Shown here: positions 1-8,888 of the stretch, one piece after another
Position numbering within the stretch: the stretch's first letter is position 1
Layout of the letters: each line of letters begins with the position of its first letter
From: an uncultured bacterium
GTDB lineage: Bacteria; Cyanobacteriota; Vampirovibrionia; Gastranaerophilales; Gastranaerophilaceae
Length of the DNA: 64,000 nucleotides
Reading direction: 5' to 3'
Assembly: GCA_905215335.1 (NCBI GenBank)
Contig: CAJMPQ010000004.1
Coordinates: 62,001-126,000 of the forward strand
Position numbers and translations under genes: made by a program
The notes under the pieces: model-generated
Database searches by the model: none
The model's input: the letters and a program-made list of their open reading frames with translations, nothing else
What the model was told of the DNA's origin: nothing

Positions 1-750
1 GACTTAGTTGATGTTACTGGCGCAGTTGGAGAATATAGAGGTAAAATAACATTAGCAGAAAACCTTCCAAACTCCGATAAATTATCTTTAACTATAGATG
101 GTGGTAGACGTAACGTTTACCATAGACAAATGCGTGCAAACAAAGAACGTACTCTGCAACACTATAGAAATTTATTAACACCAGAACAAAAAGAATATTT
201 ATCAGTTGATGATAGCCACCACTTTACTGTTGGACACGAAAATGCACATACCCTTGGACCTCACCACAATGATGCAAAATTAGGGGAATATAGAAACATT
301 CTTGAAGAAAATAAAGCAGATATGGGGGCAATATCTTTCGTAGATAAACTTACCGAAATGGGAATGTACAATGAAAAAGAAAGAAAAGGGCTTTTAATAA
401 ACTTTGTTCTACAAAACTTTTTACAAGCAAAACCCGATATGGCTATAGCTCATAGAGTAAGACAAGTTATGCAATGTAAATATATGAAAGACCATGGAGT
501 TTATGAAATACTAGATAATGGTAAAATTTACGTTCACGTAGATAGAGTTGTACCAACTTGCCAAAAAATGCTAAAAGAAATAGTTAGAATACAAAAAGAT
601 GGCGACTATGATGCGGCAAAAGAATTTGTAGATAAGAATTTTGTATGGACAGATGATATGCAATACATTTCTGAAATTCTACGCAAACACTCCAGTGCTT
701 TAAATGGAGAATTAGAAACTCCACTTGCAGATTATCTAAGAGAAGATTAA
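1..750 (+). CDS. M49-like zinc peptidase, 3' part (5' end outside window)
   Basis: The frame is open from base 1, so the start lies upstream and the first ATG at 130 is internal. The protein aligns along its whole visible length with the next gene. It carries HENAH followed after about 20 residues by EENKAD. This pair matches the HExxH/HExxxH and EEC[K/R]AE-type zinc-binding motifs of dipeptidyl peptidase III (family M49), with two His and one Glu as expected zinc ligands. The family cleaves dipeptides from peptide N-termini; the substrate here is unknown. No signal peptide can be judged. The first ~107 bases are much closer to the neighbour than the rest. The family call rests on motif reading only. 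Confidence 0.7.
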   Translation, partial: DLVDVTGAVGEYRGKITLAENLPNSDKLSLTIDGGRRNVYHRQMRANKERTLQHYRNLLTPEQKEYLSVDDSHHFTVGHENAHTLGPHHNDAKLGEYRNILEENKADMGAISFVDKLTEMGMYNEKERKGLLINFVLQNFLQAKPDMAIAHRVRQVMQCKYMKDHGVYEILDNGKIYVHVDRVVPTCQKMLKEIVRIQKDGDYDAAKEFVDKNFVWTDDMQYISEILRKHSSALNGELETPLADYLRED

Positions 751-846
751 TAATTAACAAAATACTTACTTCAAATAACTTATTGCAATCTTTAAAATAT
801 GAGTGCTATAATCCTTTTGAAAATACTAAAAAAGGAGAGCTTTATA

Positions 847-2580
847 ATGTCAAAATTTGAACTTAATCTATCAATGGATGAACTAAAAAAAAGAACGCAT
901 AAAGACTATTTAGTAACCAAAAAATTTCTAAAAACAGATGCGCCTGAATATTTAGCACTAGATGAAGGTGATAAAAAAGCTCTTATGCACCTATGCAAAG
1001 CTGCTCAAATATTAGAAAAAATAAATATGCAACTTGATTGCAAACACAATTTAGAAGTTAAAGAATTTTTAGAAAAAGAAGTAAAAAAAGGTAATGAACA
1101 AGCTAAATTAACAAAAATTCTTTTCGATGCTCAAAAAGGTGTAAATGCAATTGACACAATGTCAAATCCAATAAGATTAATAAAAGGGATTGACGAAAAG
1201 CCCGGTAAAGGGGTTTATCCGGAAAATTTATCCAAAGAAGAATTTCATAAAACCTTAATAAGAATGATTAAAGAAAATAAAATCGAAGATGTCAAAAAAA
1301 TTCTAACTCAACGTTCTGTAGTTATTCGCAGAAATGAAGATTTAGAAGGAATTGATTATATTGATTACTTTAAAGACGATTTTGCAGAAATGGCAGACGA
1401 AATAGAAGAAGCAAGCAAAGTTTCTACAAATTCTGATTTTAACGAATACTTACAACTACAAGCAAAGGCTCTAAGAACAGCTGATCCTATGCTTGATGCC
1501 TATGCTGACAAAAAATGGGCAACTCTTCAAGATACACCATTAGAATTCACGATTACACGTGAAAACTATGAAGATGAAATGACTGGCACAATTGTAGAAA
1601 ATGAAGAATTATCAAACTTACTAAAAGAACATGGCATATCGCCTATTCCAAAAGATTTCCTAGGAGGTCGTGTTGGAATTATAAACAAAAAAGGTACAGA
1701 AGACCTTATGGCTATAAAAAAATATCTTCCAACATTAGCTGAAAATATGCCATATTCAAATGAATATGAACAAACAATTTCTTCAGATGAAGATGCTAAA
1801 CAAACAATGGTTGACGTCGATATGGTAATGGCTTCAGGTGACGTTGGAGAATATAGAGGCGGAATAACACTAGCTGAAAACTTACCAAACTCAGATAAAT
1901 TATCTTTAACTATAGGTGGCGGTAGACGTAATGTTTACCATAGACAAATAAGATTTATAAGTGATATGAAAAAATTACAAGAACGTCTTGATGCAATCTT
2001 AGACAAAGAACAACACAAATATTATTTGGATGAAGCCGATCACTGGTTTACAATTGGGCACGAAAATGCACACTCTCTAGGACCAAAAGAAAGTAGCGAA
2101 AGCCTAGGTAAATATAGAAACATCATTGAAGAAAATAAAGCGGATATGGGTGCTCTAGCTTTTGTTGATTTATTAACAGAACTTGGAATGTACACTCAAG
2201 AACAAAGACTTCAAATTATAGTAACAACTATGGCTGATAATTTCTTAAAATCTAAACCTACTCTATCTCAAGCTCATAGAGTAAGAACCGTAATGCAAAA
2301 CAAATATTTTGCAGAAAGAGGCGGATACACAATTACTCCAGAAGGTAAAATTCATGTCAACATTGACAAAGTAGTTCCAATTGCAAAAGAAATGTTAGCG
2401 GAAATTATTAGAATTCAAATTGATGGCGACTTCAATAAAGCTGAAAAATACGTAAATGATAATTTTATATGGACAGATAATATGGAACTAATTGCTCAAA
2501 AATTACAAAAGGTTTCTAAAGCTCTAAATGGAACACTTGAAACCGAATTAGCAAATAAATTACTTTCAGGCAAAATATAA
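847..2580 (+). CDS. M49-like (dipeptidyl peptidase III-like) zinc peptidase
   Basis: This 577-residue protein is a tandem paralogue of the preceding gene. An upstream in-frame ATG at 799 exists, but AAAGGAGAGC sits just before the ATG at 847, so 847 is chosen. His405-Glu406...His409 (HENAH) and Glu428-Glu429 (EENKAD) match the M49 zinc and catalytic motifs. The pentapeptide HExxH form, rather than HExxxH, occurs in some bacterial M49 members. Length fits the family. There is no N-terminal hydrophobic segment, so a cytoplasmic peptidase is expected. The N-terminal ~330 residues are helical and charged and would form the other lobe. It is followed by a terminator shared with the convergent phosphatase gene. 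The fold is inferred from motifs, not from a search. Confidence 0.72.
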   Translation: MSKFELNLSMDELKKRTHKDYLVTKKFLKTDAPEYLALDEGDKKALMHLCKAAQILEKINMQLDCKHNLEVKEFLEKEVKKGNEQAKLTKILFDAQKGVNAIDTMSNPIRLIKGIDEKPGKGVYPENLSKEEFHKTLIRMIKENKIEDVKKILTQRSVVIRRNEDLEGIDYIDYFKDDFAEMADEIEEASKVSTNSDFNEYLQLQAKALRTADPMLDAYADKKWATLQDTPLEFTITRENYEDEMTGTIVENEELSNLLKEHGISPIPKDFLGGRVGIINKKGTEDLMAIKKYLPTLAENMPYSNEYEQTISSDEDAKQTMVDVDMVMASGDVGEYRGGITLAENLPNSDKLSLTIGGGRRNVYHRQIRFISDMKKLQERLDAILDKEQHKYYLDEADHWFTIGHENAHSLGPKESSESLGKYRNIIEENKADMGALAFVDLLTELGMYTQEQRLQIIVTTMADNFLKSKPTLSQAHRVRTVMQNKYFAERGGYTITPEGKIHVNIDKVVPIAKEMLAEIIRIQIDGDFNKAEKYVNDNFIWTDNMELIAQKLQKVSKALNGTLETELANKLLSGKI

Positions 2581-2608
2581 AACAATATTACAAATACAAA
2601 ATTATAAA

Positions 2609-2645
2609 ATAAGATTATTAAATCCTACGATTTAGTAATCTTATT
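2609..2645. terminator. Bidirectional rho-independent terminator
   Basis: The arms AATAAGATTA and TAATCTTATT are extended inward by TAAATC/GATTTA with one mismatch and a CTAC loop. T-runs lie on the + side and A-runs on the other. It separates the M49-like gene from the convergent phosphatase gene and overlaps the latter's stop. Confidence 0.75.
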
Positions 2646-3131
2646 TTTATATTTATTAACAAAATCCAAACCCCAGCTAATTAAATCCGGATATTTTTCT
2701 AAATTAAGCCCTTTTGCAATCCATTCATCAATATTTTCAGGAGTTGTGCCAATATTTTTAAATGATTTATAAATAAAAGAATAAAGCCCTGTTCTATCAG
2801 CACCGTGCCAACAGTGAATATGTATTTTAGCATTTTTAGCAATTAGTTTATCAACCATATCTAAAAAACTCAAAACACTCTTTTCATCAGGAATCTTCGA
2901 AACTGAAGGAATATGATGATATTTCATCCCGTATGATTCGGCTACACTACTTTCATCAAAGACAGGATATTTAGGATCTTTCAGAGTTCTAAAATTAATA
3001 ATATCCGTAACACCTTGCTCCTTTAACCACATAAAATCTTCTTTTTTGGGCTGAGCTGAACGGGAAATGTATTTATCTATAACTGAATAATTCAAAGGTT
3101 TACCTTGAAATGAAATTTGTTGAACTTGCAT
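2625..3131 (-). CDS. Tyrosine/dual-specificity phosphatase-like protein
   Basis: A 168-residue protein with the cysteine phosphatase loop HCWHGADRTG: Cys107 is the nucleophile and Arg113 binds phosphate. The part before it (SRSAQP, then WLKEQGVTDIINFR) is typical of small DSP/PTP-like phosphatases. A conserved general-acid Asp cannot be assigned with certainty. No signal peptide or membrane span is seen. The first ten residues contain ISFQG, similar to short N-terminal motifs in several other proteins of this window. Substrate unknown; phosphoprotein, phosphoinositide or nucleotide are all possible. It is a single gene convergent with the M49-like peptidase. Confidence 0.8.
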   Translation of the reverse strand: MQVQQISFQGKPLNYSVIDKYISRSAQPKKEDFMWLKEQGVTDIINFRTLKDPKYPVFDESSVAESYGMKYHHIPSVSKIPDEKSVLSFLDMVDKLIAKNAKIHIHCWHGADRTGLYSFIYKSFKNIGTTPENIDEWIAKGLNLEKYPDLISWGLDFVNKYKNKITKS

Positions 3132-3252
3132 AAAATTATCCTACCATAGAGAAAAGGATATACATATAATATCTTCACATTTTGTAAAAAATAATCAATT
3201 TTATAAAAAATAAAACCTTTATATAAATACGGGGGAAATAAGGGTTATTAAT

Positions 3253-3762
3253 ATGCCAGATTTAAATACAAAAGTTTCAATTCAATCTTTTCAACAATGT
3301 GATGGCTCAAACTTTTCAACAGCAGGAATAGATGTAAGTAAAAATATTGGAAAATTTTCTTTGAGCACATATACTGGAGTTGGAACTTCATTAAAAAAAG
3401 GTTCAACTGGTGCTGTAATCGACCTTAAAGGCTCAATGCCTTACGGTAATAGTAAAATTAGTGGAGGATTTAGAGTAAGACATAATCTAAACCCCAATTC
3501 TAAATCTGTACAATTCAGATTACAACCAGCAACAGTAACTATACCCCTAACAAATAAAACAAACATCTACACAACACCATATGTTGCAACAAAAATAACT
3601 TATGGTAAGAAAGGTGCAGATACTACATTTGGAAATTTTACAGGAATTTCCACTAAAATAAGTAAAAATGTTAACGCATTTGTTGAAGGACAAATCTATG
3701 ATGTAACAAAAATCAATTCTTCAACAACAAGTGTTAATCTCGGTATTTCAGTAAAGATTTAA
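3253..3762 (+). CDS. Small beta-strand-rich protein, unknown function
   Basis: A 169-residue protein made almost entirely of alternating polar/hydrophobic stretches with Gly and aromatic residues, ending in LGISVKI. This looks like an up-and-down beta sheet or small barrel. It has no signal peptide, which argues against a standard outer-membrane protein unless the true export signal is unconventional. The start has AAGGG about 8 bases upstream. The next gene begins 4 bases after its stop, so the two are probably translationally coupled and may act together. I do not recognise the family. Confidence 0.65.
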   Translation: MPDLNTKVSIQSFQQCDGSNFSTAGIDVSKNIGKFSLSTYTGVGTSLKKGSTGAVIDLKGSMPYGNSKISGGFRVRHNLNPNSKSVQFRLQPATVTIPLTNKTNIYTTPYVATKITYGKKGADTTFGNFTGISTKISKNVNAFVEGQIYDVTKINSSTTSVNLGISVKI

Positions 3763-3766
3763 AATT

Positions 3767-5113
3767 ATGTCCATAACAAAAATTATAAGCATTATACGTC
3801 AAAATCAAAAATTAGGCTTTAAAGCTTTTGAAGTTCATGGGATAAATCCAAAACTTATCTATGAACCAACAGGCAAAGAAATTGACCTGCCAAGATTTTC
3901 TTCTGCAGAAATGCAACAAGCAAGAATAATGAATAAATATGCAATTCTAAGATCTAGAACTGCATTTATTAGAAAATATTCAAAAGCTACACCTCAAGAT
4001 TTAATCAGACTAACATCACAAAAGATTGAAGATTCATATGCTCGAGCTGAATGGCTAAATCCTAAAGATGGAAAAATTTATAATCTTTTAAAACAAGGTG
4101 AAACTAAAGATGGAAAAATTATTGTTAGAATACTAGATCAAGAAGGCGCATTTATTAAAGAAGCTCAAATCAAACCAAAAACGATTTTAATTCCAGACAA
4201 TTATACAGATCCAACAGACATTTTTGGAATACCTCACGGAGAATTAACTCTAACATTCGCAAAAAGGAATAATCCGTTTGCTAAATATGAAAAAGTTAAT
4301 CTTTCTAGAAATGATTTAGCAAATAACAAAGATTTTGAACTAATTTCTCAATATTTAAAAGATGAAAATAATGTTGATTACATATCATGTTCTTATGGTA
4401 CTAAAGTTTACTATAATAAAAAGAAACTAAATCTTCTTCCAGAACATTTAAACTTACAACAGGAAACCAATCAACAATATGACTCAATAGCTAAAAATAG
4501 AAGAATTCTATTTAGTGCTAATAATGCAGCTGAAAACGATTATAAAAACATTTCAGAAATTGCTAACTCATACCTTTGGCAAAATAAAAAAGTTGAAGGT
4601 GTTGGAGCACTCAACCACGGATTAGGGAAAATAGCAAGCTTTTCATTATCAAGAAACTCATCACTTACTCAACACTATGAGCTAGGTGAATTTTATCCAA
4701 AACTTACTAAAATCGGTTTAAATATAACAGAATTACCTGGAACTGATTTACCTTTTCCGAATCAAAAACTTGAACAAATGAGTACAAATCCACTACTTGG
4801 AAAATCAGTAAAAAGAGTTCAACAACTTATTGCTCAAATAGATAGTCGTATTAATGATTTTGAAAAAGAAAAATTCTCATTATTTAAACACAAAAGATCA
4901 ATTATGGAAATTTTAAAAGAAAAATCTCAAATTGATAAAAAAATAGAATTATACCAACATAGAAAAAAGAAAATATTATCCTATTCTCAAAATTTAATAA
5001 ATGAAGATGGTATATTTAACGTTCCATTCCGAGCTATAACAGGAACAAGCTTTGCAACACCAATTAGAACTGCAAAACTTGCACTAAATGACATGATGGA
5101 AGATGTTATTTAA
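3767..5113 (+). CDS. Highly divergent subtilase (peptidase S8-like) protein
   Basis: This 448-residue protein has the landmarks of a subtilisin fold in order. There is a possible Asp motif (ILDQEG, Asp124), a His motif (PHGELT, His157, followed by NPFAKY as in HG...NP.AKI), and the strand DYISCSYG matching the usual DVINMSLG. Then comes LFSANNAAEND, matching the oxyanion-Asn AAGN(D) segment (Asn253), a VGALN...ASFSL stretch, and the Ser motif GTSFATP (Ser428). The His motif lacks the usual HGT, and a ~70-residue charged insertion precedes the Ser motif. There is no signal peptide. It may be an active cytosolic or unconventionally exported protease, or a pseudoenzyme. Its 3' end overlaps the convergent folE2 by 8 bases. 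It is coupled to the preceding beta-rich gene. Confidence 0.6.
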   Translation: MSITKIISIIRQNQKLGFKAFEVHGINPKLIYEPTGKEIDLPRFSSAEMQQARIMNKYAILRSRTAFIRKYSKATPQDLIRLTSQKIEDSYARAEWLNPKDGKIYNLLKQGETKDGKIIVRILDQEGAFIKEAQIKPKTILIPDNYTDPTDIFGIPHGELTLTFAKRNNPFAKYEKVNLSRNDLANNKDFELISQYLKDENNVDYISCSYGTKVYYNKKKLNLLPEHLNLQQETNQQYDSIAKNRRILFSANNAAENDYKNISEIANSYLWQNKKVEGVGALNHGLGKIASFSLSRNSSLTQHYELGEFYPKLTKIGLNITELPGTDLPFPNQKLEQMSTNPLLGKSVKRVQQLIAQIDSRINDFEKEKFSLFKHKRSIMEILKEKSQIDKKIELYQHRKKKILSYSQNLINEDGIFNVPFRAITGTSFATPIRTAKLALNDMMEDVI

Positions 5114-5888
5114 CCTCAGCCTGATATGCCCAAGCTGAATGATTATGAATACTTTCAAAAGCTTCACAATCCACTTCAAATTCTTTAATCACAGAATTTT
5201 CACGCAGTTTTACTACAACTTCTCTTAATACATCTTCTACAAATCTTGGATTTTCCCAAGCTTTTTCAGTTACAAATTTTTCATCTTGACGTTTTAACAG
5301 TGGATAAACAGGACAAGATGCACAAGACTCAATTAACTCAATCAAATCTTCTAACCAAACATGATCAGCTTCATCATAAGATATTCTAACTGAAATCATT
5401 GCTCTTTGATTATGAGCACCATTATCTGAAATTTCTTTTGAACAAGGACATAATGTTGTTACGGGAACTTTTACACCCAAATAGAATTTATAATCCTCTC
5501 CATCCATAATTCCTTCAAATGAACAGTCATAACACATAGGAGCTGCCAATTCTGTAACCGGCGATTTTTTATCTACAAAATATTTAAAATTAAATTCTAA
5601 CTCTCCACTTTTAGCATGTAATCTTTTTATAATTTTTTCCAAACAACCTTTTATATCAACGCCAAGAAGATTCTTTGTTCTCCATTCATTCAAGACTTCA
5701 ACAAAACGGCTCATATGTGTACCTTTATATGCTCTTGGCAAAGATACACAAACTCTAGCTGTAGCATAAACTACCTTATCAGATTTATTCTTTCTCTGGA
5801 TAATTAATGGCAATTCAACATGCTTGATACCTACTTTTTGAATATCAACATTTCTATTATCTTGAGTATTTTGTACGTCTTTCATCAT
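5106..5888 (-). CDS. folE2: GTP cyclohydrolase FolE2 (type IB)
   Basis: Converts GTP to 7,8-dihydroneopterin triphosphate, the first step of folate and of queuosine (preQ0) synthesis. The 260-residue length is normal for the family. The signature TTLCPCSKEIS with Cys147/Cys149 and the following GAHNQRA is diagnostic of the metal-dependent IB form; MCYDCSFEG precedes it. The start is ATGATG with AGAGG just upstream. FolE2 can work with metals other than zinc, which is useful under zinc limitation. A queC gene is present about 34 kb away but no other folate or queuosine gene is adjacent. Confidence 0.93.
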   Translation of the reverse strand: MMKDVQNTQDNRNVDIQKVGIKHVELPLIIQRKNKSDKVVYATARVCVSLPRAYKGTHMSRFVEVLNEWRTKNLLGVDIKGCLEKIIKRLHAKSGELEFNFKYFVDKKSPVTELAAPMCYDCSFEGIMDGEDYKFYLGVKVPVTTLCPCSKEISDNGAHNQRAMISVRISYDEADHVWLEDLIELIESCASCPVYPLLKRQDEKFVTEKAWENPRFVEDVLREVVVKLRENSVIKEFEVDCEAFESIHNHSAWAYQAEVK

Positions 5889-5946
5889 TTAACCTCTAAA
5901 AAAATACCTTTGGCTTACCAAACTACATCTTAACATTGTTAAACTA

Positions 5947-6282
5947 CTATTTATAATGAAGATAGCTTCTAGTTCTTTTTGGATATTTACACTTCTTACA
6001 AACAGGTTTGCCAAAACTAGAATTACCGGATTTATTATTGGAATAAATAGTAACACCCATTTTTGGTTTTTGATAATGATTATTAATAGGAGCCTTAGGT
6101 TTCTGAACTGCAGGTTTCACTACAGGTTGTTGTGGCATTGTTTTTTGAACATTATCCTTAGGGGTTACTTGATTTTCTATTTTTTTACGTTCAGTAACAA
6201 CAGGAGTTGCAGTATCGGCAAAAACAGATACCCCTGACATAACTATCAATGTTAAAACAATAATAAACTTATTTAATTTCAT
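5947..6282 (-). CDS. Small secreted proline/lysine-rich protein
   Basis: 111 residues: a clear signal peptide (MKLNKFIIVLTLIVMSGVSVFA, cleavage probably after FA), then a Pro/Gln/Lys-rich low-complexity stretch and a basic C-terminal tail with CKKCKYPKR. A single CxxC could form a disulfide or bind metal. It has AAGGAG before its ATG, and its start overlaps the end of mazG by 14 bases, so it is the last gene of the mazG transcript. Function unknown. Confidence 0.7.
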   Translation of the reverse strand: MKLNKFIIVLTLIVMSGVSVFADTATPVVTERKKIENQVTPKDNVQKTMPQQPVVKPAVQKPKAPINNHYQKPKMGVTIYSNNKSGNSSFGKPVCKKCKYPKRTRSYLHYK

Positions 6283-7048
6283 TCACTAAACTCCTTTTTG
6301 CTTCTTTCCATAAATTATCAAATTCTTCAAACGAATAATCATTCAATGGCTTTGTAGCAAGTTCTTCCATTTTTCTAAAACGCTTTTCAAATTTCTTGTT
6401 TGCTTTTAACAAAGCTTGTTCAGCATCAATTTTATTCCAACGAGCTAAATTAACAGTTGCAAAAAGAATATCTCCAAATTCTTCTTCCATATGACTTTTA
6501 TCATTTTCTTTTTTAGCCTGTTTAAATTCTTCAAATTCAGAATATATGCATTCGTACAAAGATTCTTCATTTGGCCATTCAAATCCTGTTTTTACTGCTT
6601 TCTTGGATATTTTTTGAGCTGAAATTAACGCAGCTTGACTACGTGAAATACCGTCCATTGCCGATTTTCTATGAGTTTTTTCTTCTGCTTTTAATCTATC
6701 CCAAGCATCTTTAACTTCATCCGGAGTTGATAAATTTGCATTTCCAAAAACATGCGGATGTCGATGAATAAGTTTATCTTTCAATTCTTTAGCAACATCT
6801 TCAATATTAAAAACACCTTCTTCTGAAGCGATTTGAGAATGTAACAATACTTGTAATAAAACATCCCCTAATTCTTCTCTTAAGTGTTTCATATCATTAT
6901 CATCAATTGCATCAACAGCCTCATAAGCTTCCTCTATCATATTAGGACGCAATGATGCATGTGTTTGTTCTCTATCCCAAGGACAACCATCTGGAGCCCT
7001 CAGTTTGGCTATTACAGCTATTAATTCTTCTAAATTTTTATATTCCAT
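6269..7048 (-). CDS. mazG: Nucleoside triphosphate pyrophosphohydrolase MazG
   Basis: Hydrolyses (d)NTPs to NMP and pyrophosphate, a house-cleaning enzyme. The 259-residue protein has the two-domain layout. The N-terminal MazG domain starts LRAPDGCPWDREQTH and carries EEAYE...EELGD (around residues 36-62). The second domain has EEFEE...EEEFGD (around residues 172-192), giving the ExxE/ExxD magnesium motifs twice. The predicted -10 (TAAAAT preceded by TGT) ends 6 bases before the ATG and there is no Shine-Dalgarno, so the mRNA may be leaderless, but no -35 is visible. Confidence 0.93.
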   Translation of the reverse strand: MEYKNLEELIAVIAKLRAPDGCPWDREQTHASLRPNMIEEAYEAVDAIDDNDMKHLREELGDVLLQVLLHSQIASEEGVFNIEDVAKELKDKLIHRHPHVFGNANLSTPDEVKDAWDRLKAEEKTHRKSAMDGISRSQAALISAQKISKKAVKTGFEWPNEESLYECIYSEFEEFKQAKKENDKSHMEEEFGDILFATVNLARWNKIDAEQALLKANKKFEKRFRKMEELATKPLNDYSFEEFDNLWKEAKRSLVNEIK

Positions 7049-7142
7049 ATAATCATTTTAACACAAATCATACAAAAGGTGGATTTAATATCTACACACT
7101 ATGATAGACTAGGTACGTGGATAGTCAAGAAAGAGGTTAAAC

Positions 7143-7655
7143 ATGTCAACAGTACAAAAACTTACACAGTTAAGCCATCGTATATTCAATACGAGCGTAA
7201 CAGAAAAATCAGTAGCTAGACATTCTAATCCTTTTGCAGCATCTAACTTTCAAAAAAACATTTTAACAGAAGATGTATTCGAATCAAGTGCCAGCAAAAG
7301 CAAATTGAATCTAAGTGATAAAATTACAGCTAGCTCAAAAAGAATTTATTCTACATTTGTAGGTTCTATTAGCGATTTCGGTAATAAATTCTACGAAGGT
7401 ATCGAATCTATTAAAGCTTTCGGTATGAGAATGAAAGATAGTATTGTAAATACTTGGAATAAAATTCACGAACTAGGTAATAAAGAGATTCGTTTTGATG
7501 GTGCTAAAGAAGTTTTATCTAAAGATATTACATCATTCTTTGTAAATAAACACGATAGAGAAATCAATAAGCTATCAAAAATGGATCCTCATATGGAAAT
7601 TAAACCAATGCTAAAAGACGCATTGTCAGCATTAGAAGCAGATATGGCAGCATAG
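7143..7655 (+). CDS. Conserved-style cytosolic protein, unknown function
   Basis: 170 residues, mostly amphipathic helix, no signal peptide or membrane span. AAGAGG precedes the ATG. The N-terminus contains NPFAASNFQKNI, resembling the short N-terminal F[K/Q]G-type motif found in other proteins here. It is followed 12 bases later by another small gene with its own Shine-Dalgarno, so the two form an operon ending in the 8.1 kb terminator. I do not recognise a family. Confidence 0.6.
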   Translation: MSTVQKLTQLSHRIFNTSVTEKSVARHSNPFAASNFQKNILTEDVFESSASKSKLNLSDKITASSKRIYSTFVGSISDFGNKFYEGIESIKAFGMRMKDSIVNTWNKIHELGNKEIRFDGAKEVLSKDITSFFVNKHDREINKLSKMDPHMEIKPMLKDALSALEADMAA

Positions 7656-7667
7656 GAGAAAGGATAA

Positions 7668-8057
7668 ATGATGGATAGCAAAATGAAAAATAATAAAAAC
7701 TTTAACAAAGTTAGCAACATCATTGAATCATTAACTATCAATCCTAGTCCAGATTCAGTTGCTGTTTTAGAAGAAATCGGTACTAATTCTTCAATCGATG
7801 AAGTTAGAGAATTAACATCTCGTGCATTAGTTAAAAGAAATGAACATGACTCATTAGCTGTAGTTATAAGCAACAGAGGCAAAGGTATCAACGATATGTC
7901 AACTGTTGTTGCTATGAGTACAATCAATGAATTGCTTTCTTTAGAAAACAAAGAAGAAGCAATGAAAGTTCTAGAAAATACAATTTCTTCAGAAGGTTTT
8001 GATGAAGAAGTTAAAGAAAATGCACGCTCAGTAAAAGCTTTAATGGCACTAAGCTAA
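7668..8057 (+). CDS. Small helical protein, unknown function
   Basis: 129 residues beginning MMDSKMKNN, entirely helical in appearance, with alternating Leu/Ile heptads that could form a small alpha-alpha repeat. GGAGAAAGG precedes the start. Second gene of a two-gene operon. A 120-residue antisense frame over 7589-7951 is rejected as a shadow. Confidence 0.6.
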   Translation: MMDSKMKNNKNFNKVSNIIESLTINPSPDSVAVLEEIGTNSSIDEVRELTSRALVKRNEHDSLAVVISNRGKGINDMSTVVAMSTINELLSLENKEEAMKVLENTISSEGFDEEVKENARSVKALMALS

Positions 8058-8086
8058 TTACATCGAGATTTTATATATAATTTATA

Positions 8087-8118
8087 AAAAAGGGTTTCAT
8101 AATAATGAAACCCTTTTT
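8087..8118. terminator. Bidirectional rho-independent terminator
   Basis: AGGGTTTCAT / ATGAAACCCT stem with an AATA loop, flanked by an A-run on the left and a T-run on the right. It serves the + operon ending at 8057 and the minus-strand bioD ending at 8134. Confidence 0.88.
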
Positions 8119-8133
8119 CGATATTAAATAACT

Positions 8134-8853
8134 TTAAGAATTTAATTTCGCAATTTTTAAACCAAATACTTCTTCTATATTGACCTTATTTAAAATGTCT
8201 GCAATTAATGTATCTGGAGTAATATTACTGATATTTCCATAATTAGGTAAAGTTCCTAAAATATTCACATTAGTATATTCTTTAATTATCTGTGGGAAAT
8301 ACTTCTCTTCCAAATTTGAGCTGTTTTCATCAAATTCATTTATAACAACACCTAACATATTTACTCTATTAATTTGAATATAATTCATACCTAGAATTAC
8401 ATCATCAATTGAAGATTTATTAGGATTTAAAACTAACAACAATGGTAAACCCAATGTTTTAATCAAATCAACTTCTGTCTCTTTTTCAGTTATTGGAGTA
8501 GAAATACAATTTGAACCTTCAACAATATGACAATCAGCCATTTGAATATTTGATTGAAAATCATTATAAATTTTTGAAATATCTACTTTTGAATTTACTT
8601 CATAAGCCCCAACAAGTGGAGATAATATACTTGGAAAAGCATAAGAAAAACCTGTTTTAATATTTGAATCAAAAATATTTACTAAAGATGTATCTTGAGA
8701 CTGAACAATACCATTTAAGGCATTAGCTCCCGTCTGAATAGGTTTATAATAACTAGTCGAATAACAAAGACTTTGCATGGTTGCAGCTAGTCCTGCAGCA
8801 ACTATTGTTTTCCCTGATTGTCTTTCTAAACCTGATACAAATACATTTAGCAT
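8134..8853 (-). CDS. bioD: Dethiobiotin synthetase BioD-like
   Basis: ATP-dependent closure of the ureido ring of dethiobiotin, the penultimate step of biotin synthesis. The 239-residue protein has a P-loop variant GLERQSGKT, then YKPIQTG (substrate/Mg motif) and VEGSN in place of the usual VEGAGG. The altered VEGAGG motif and the N-terminal GLERQ instead of GTDTE are unusual, so a related amide-forming P-loop enzyme is possible. No other biotin genes are nearby. The start follows the xerD stop by 12 bases without a Shine-Dalgarno; a promoter lies immediately upstream. Confidence 0.78.
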   Translation of the reverse strand: MLNVFVSGLERQSGKTIVAAGLAATMQSLCYSTSYYKPIQTGANALNGIVQSQDTSLVNIFDSNIKTGFSYAFPSILSPLVGAYEVNSKVDISKIYNDFQSNIQMADCHIVEGSNCISTPITEKETEVDLIKTLGLPLLLVLNPNKSSIDDVILGMNYIQINRVNMLGVVINEFDENSSNLEEKYFPQIIKEYTNVNILGTLPNYGNISNITPDTLIADILNKVNIEEVFGLKIAKLNS

Positions 8854-8859
8854 AGCTTT

Positions 8860-8888
8860 ATACTATCATGAGTCCTTATTTATTGCAA
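8860..8888 (-). promoter_or_regulatory. Candidate leaderless promoter for bioD
   Basis: On the minus strand TTGCAA (8883-8888), a 17-base spacer, then TAGTAT (8860-8865) ending 6 bases before the bioD ATG. Transcription would start at or next to the A of the ATG. It overlaps the 3' end of xerD. Confidence 0.5.

Noticed and set aside
799..846. Upstream in-frame ATG extending the second M49-like gene
   Set aside because: AAAGGAGAGC lies downstream of it and just before the ATG at 847, so the extension would be translated across its own ribosome site.
5956..6237. 93-residue + strand frame
   Set aside because: Antisense to a gene with a clear signal peptide and ribosome site; its own translation is Phe/Ile/Arg-rich and has no start signal.
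7589..7951. 120-residue minus-strand frame
   Set aside because: Antisense to two real small genes; hydrophobic low-complexity translation typical of a shadow.
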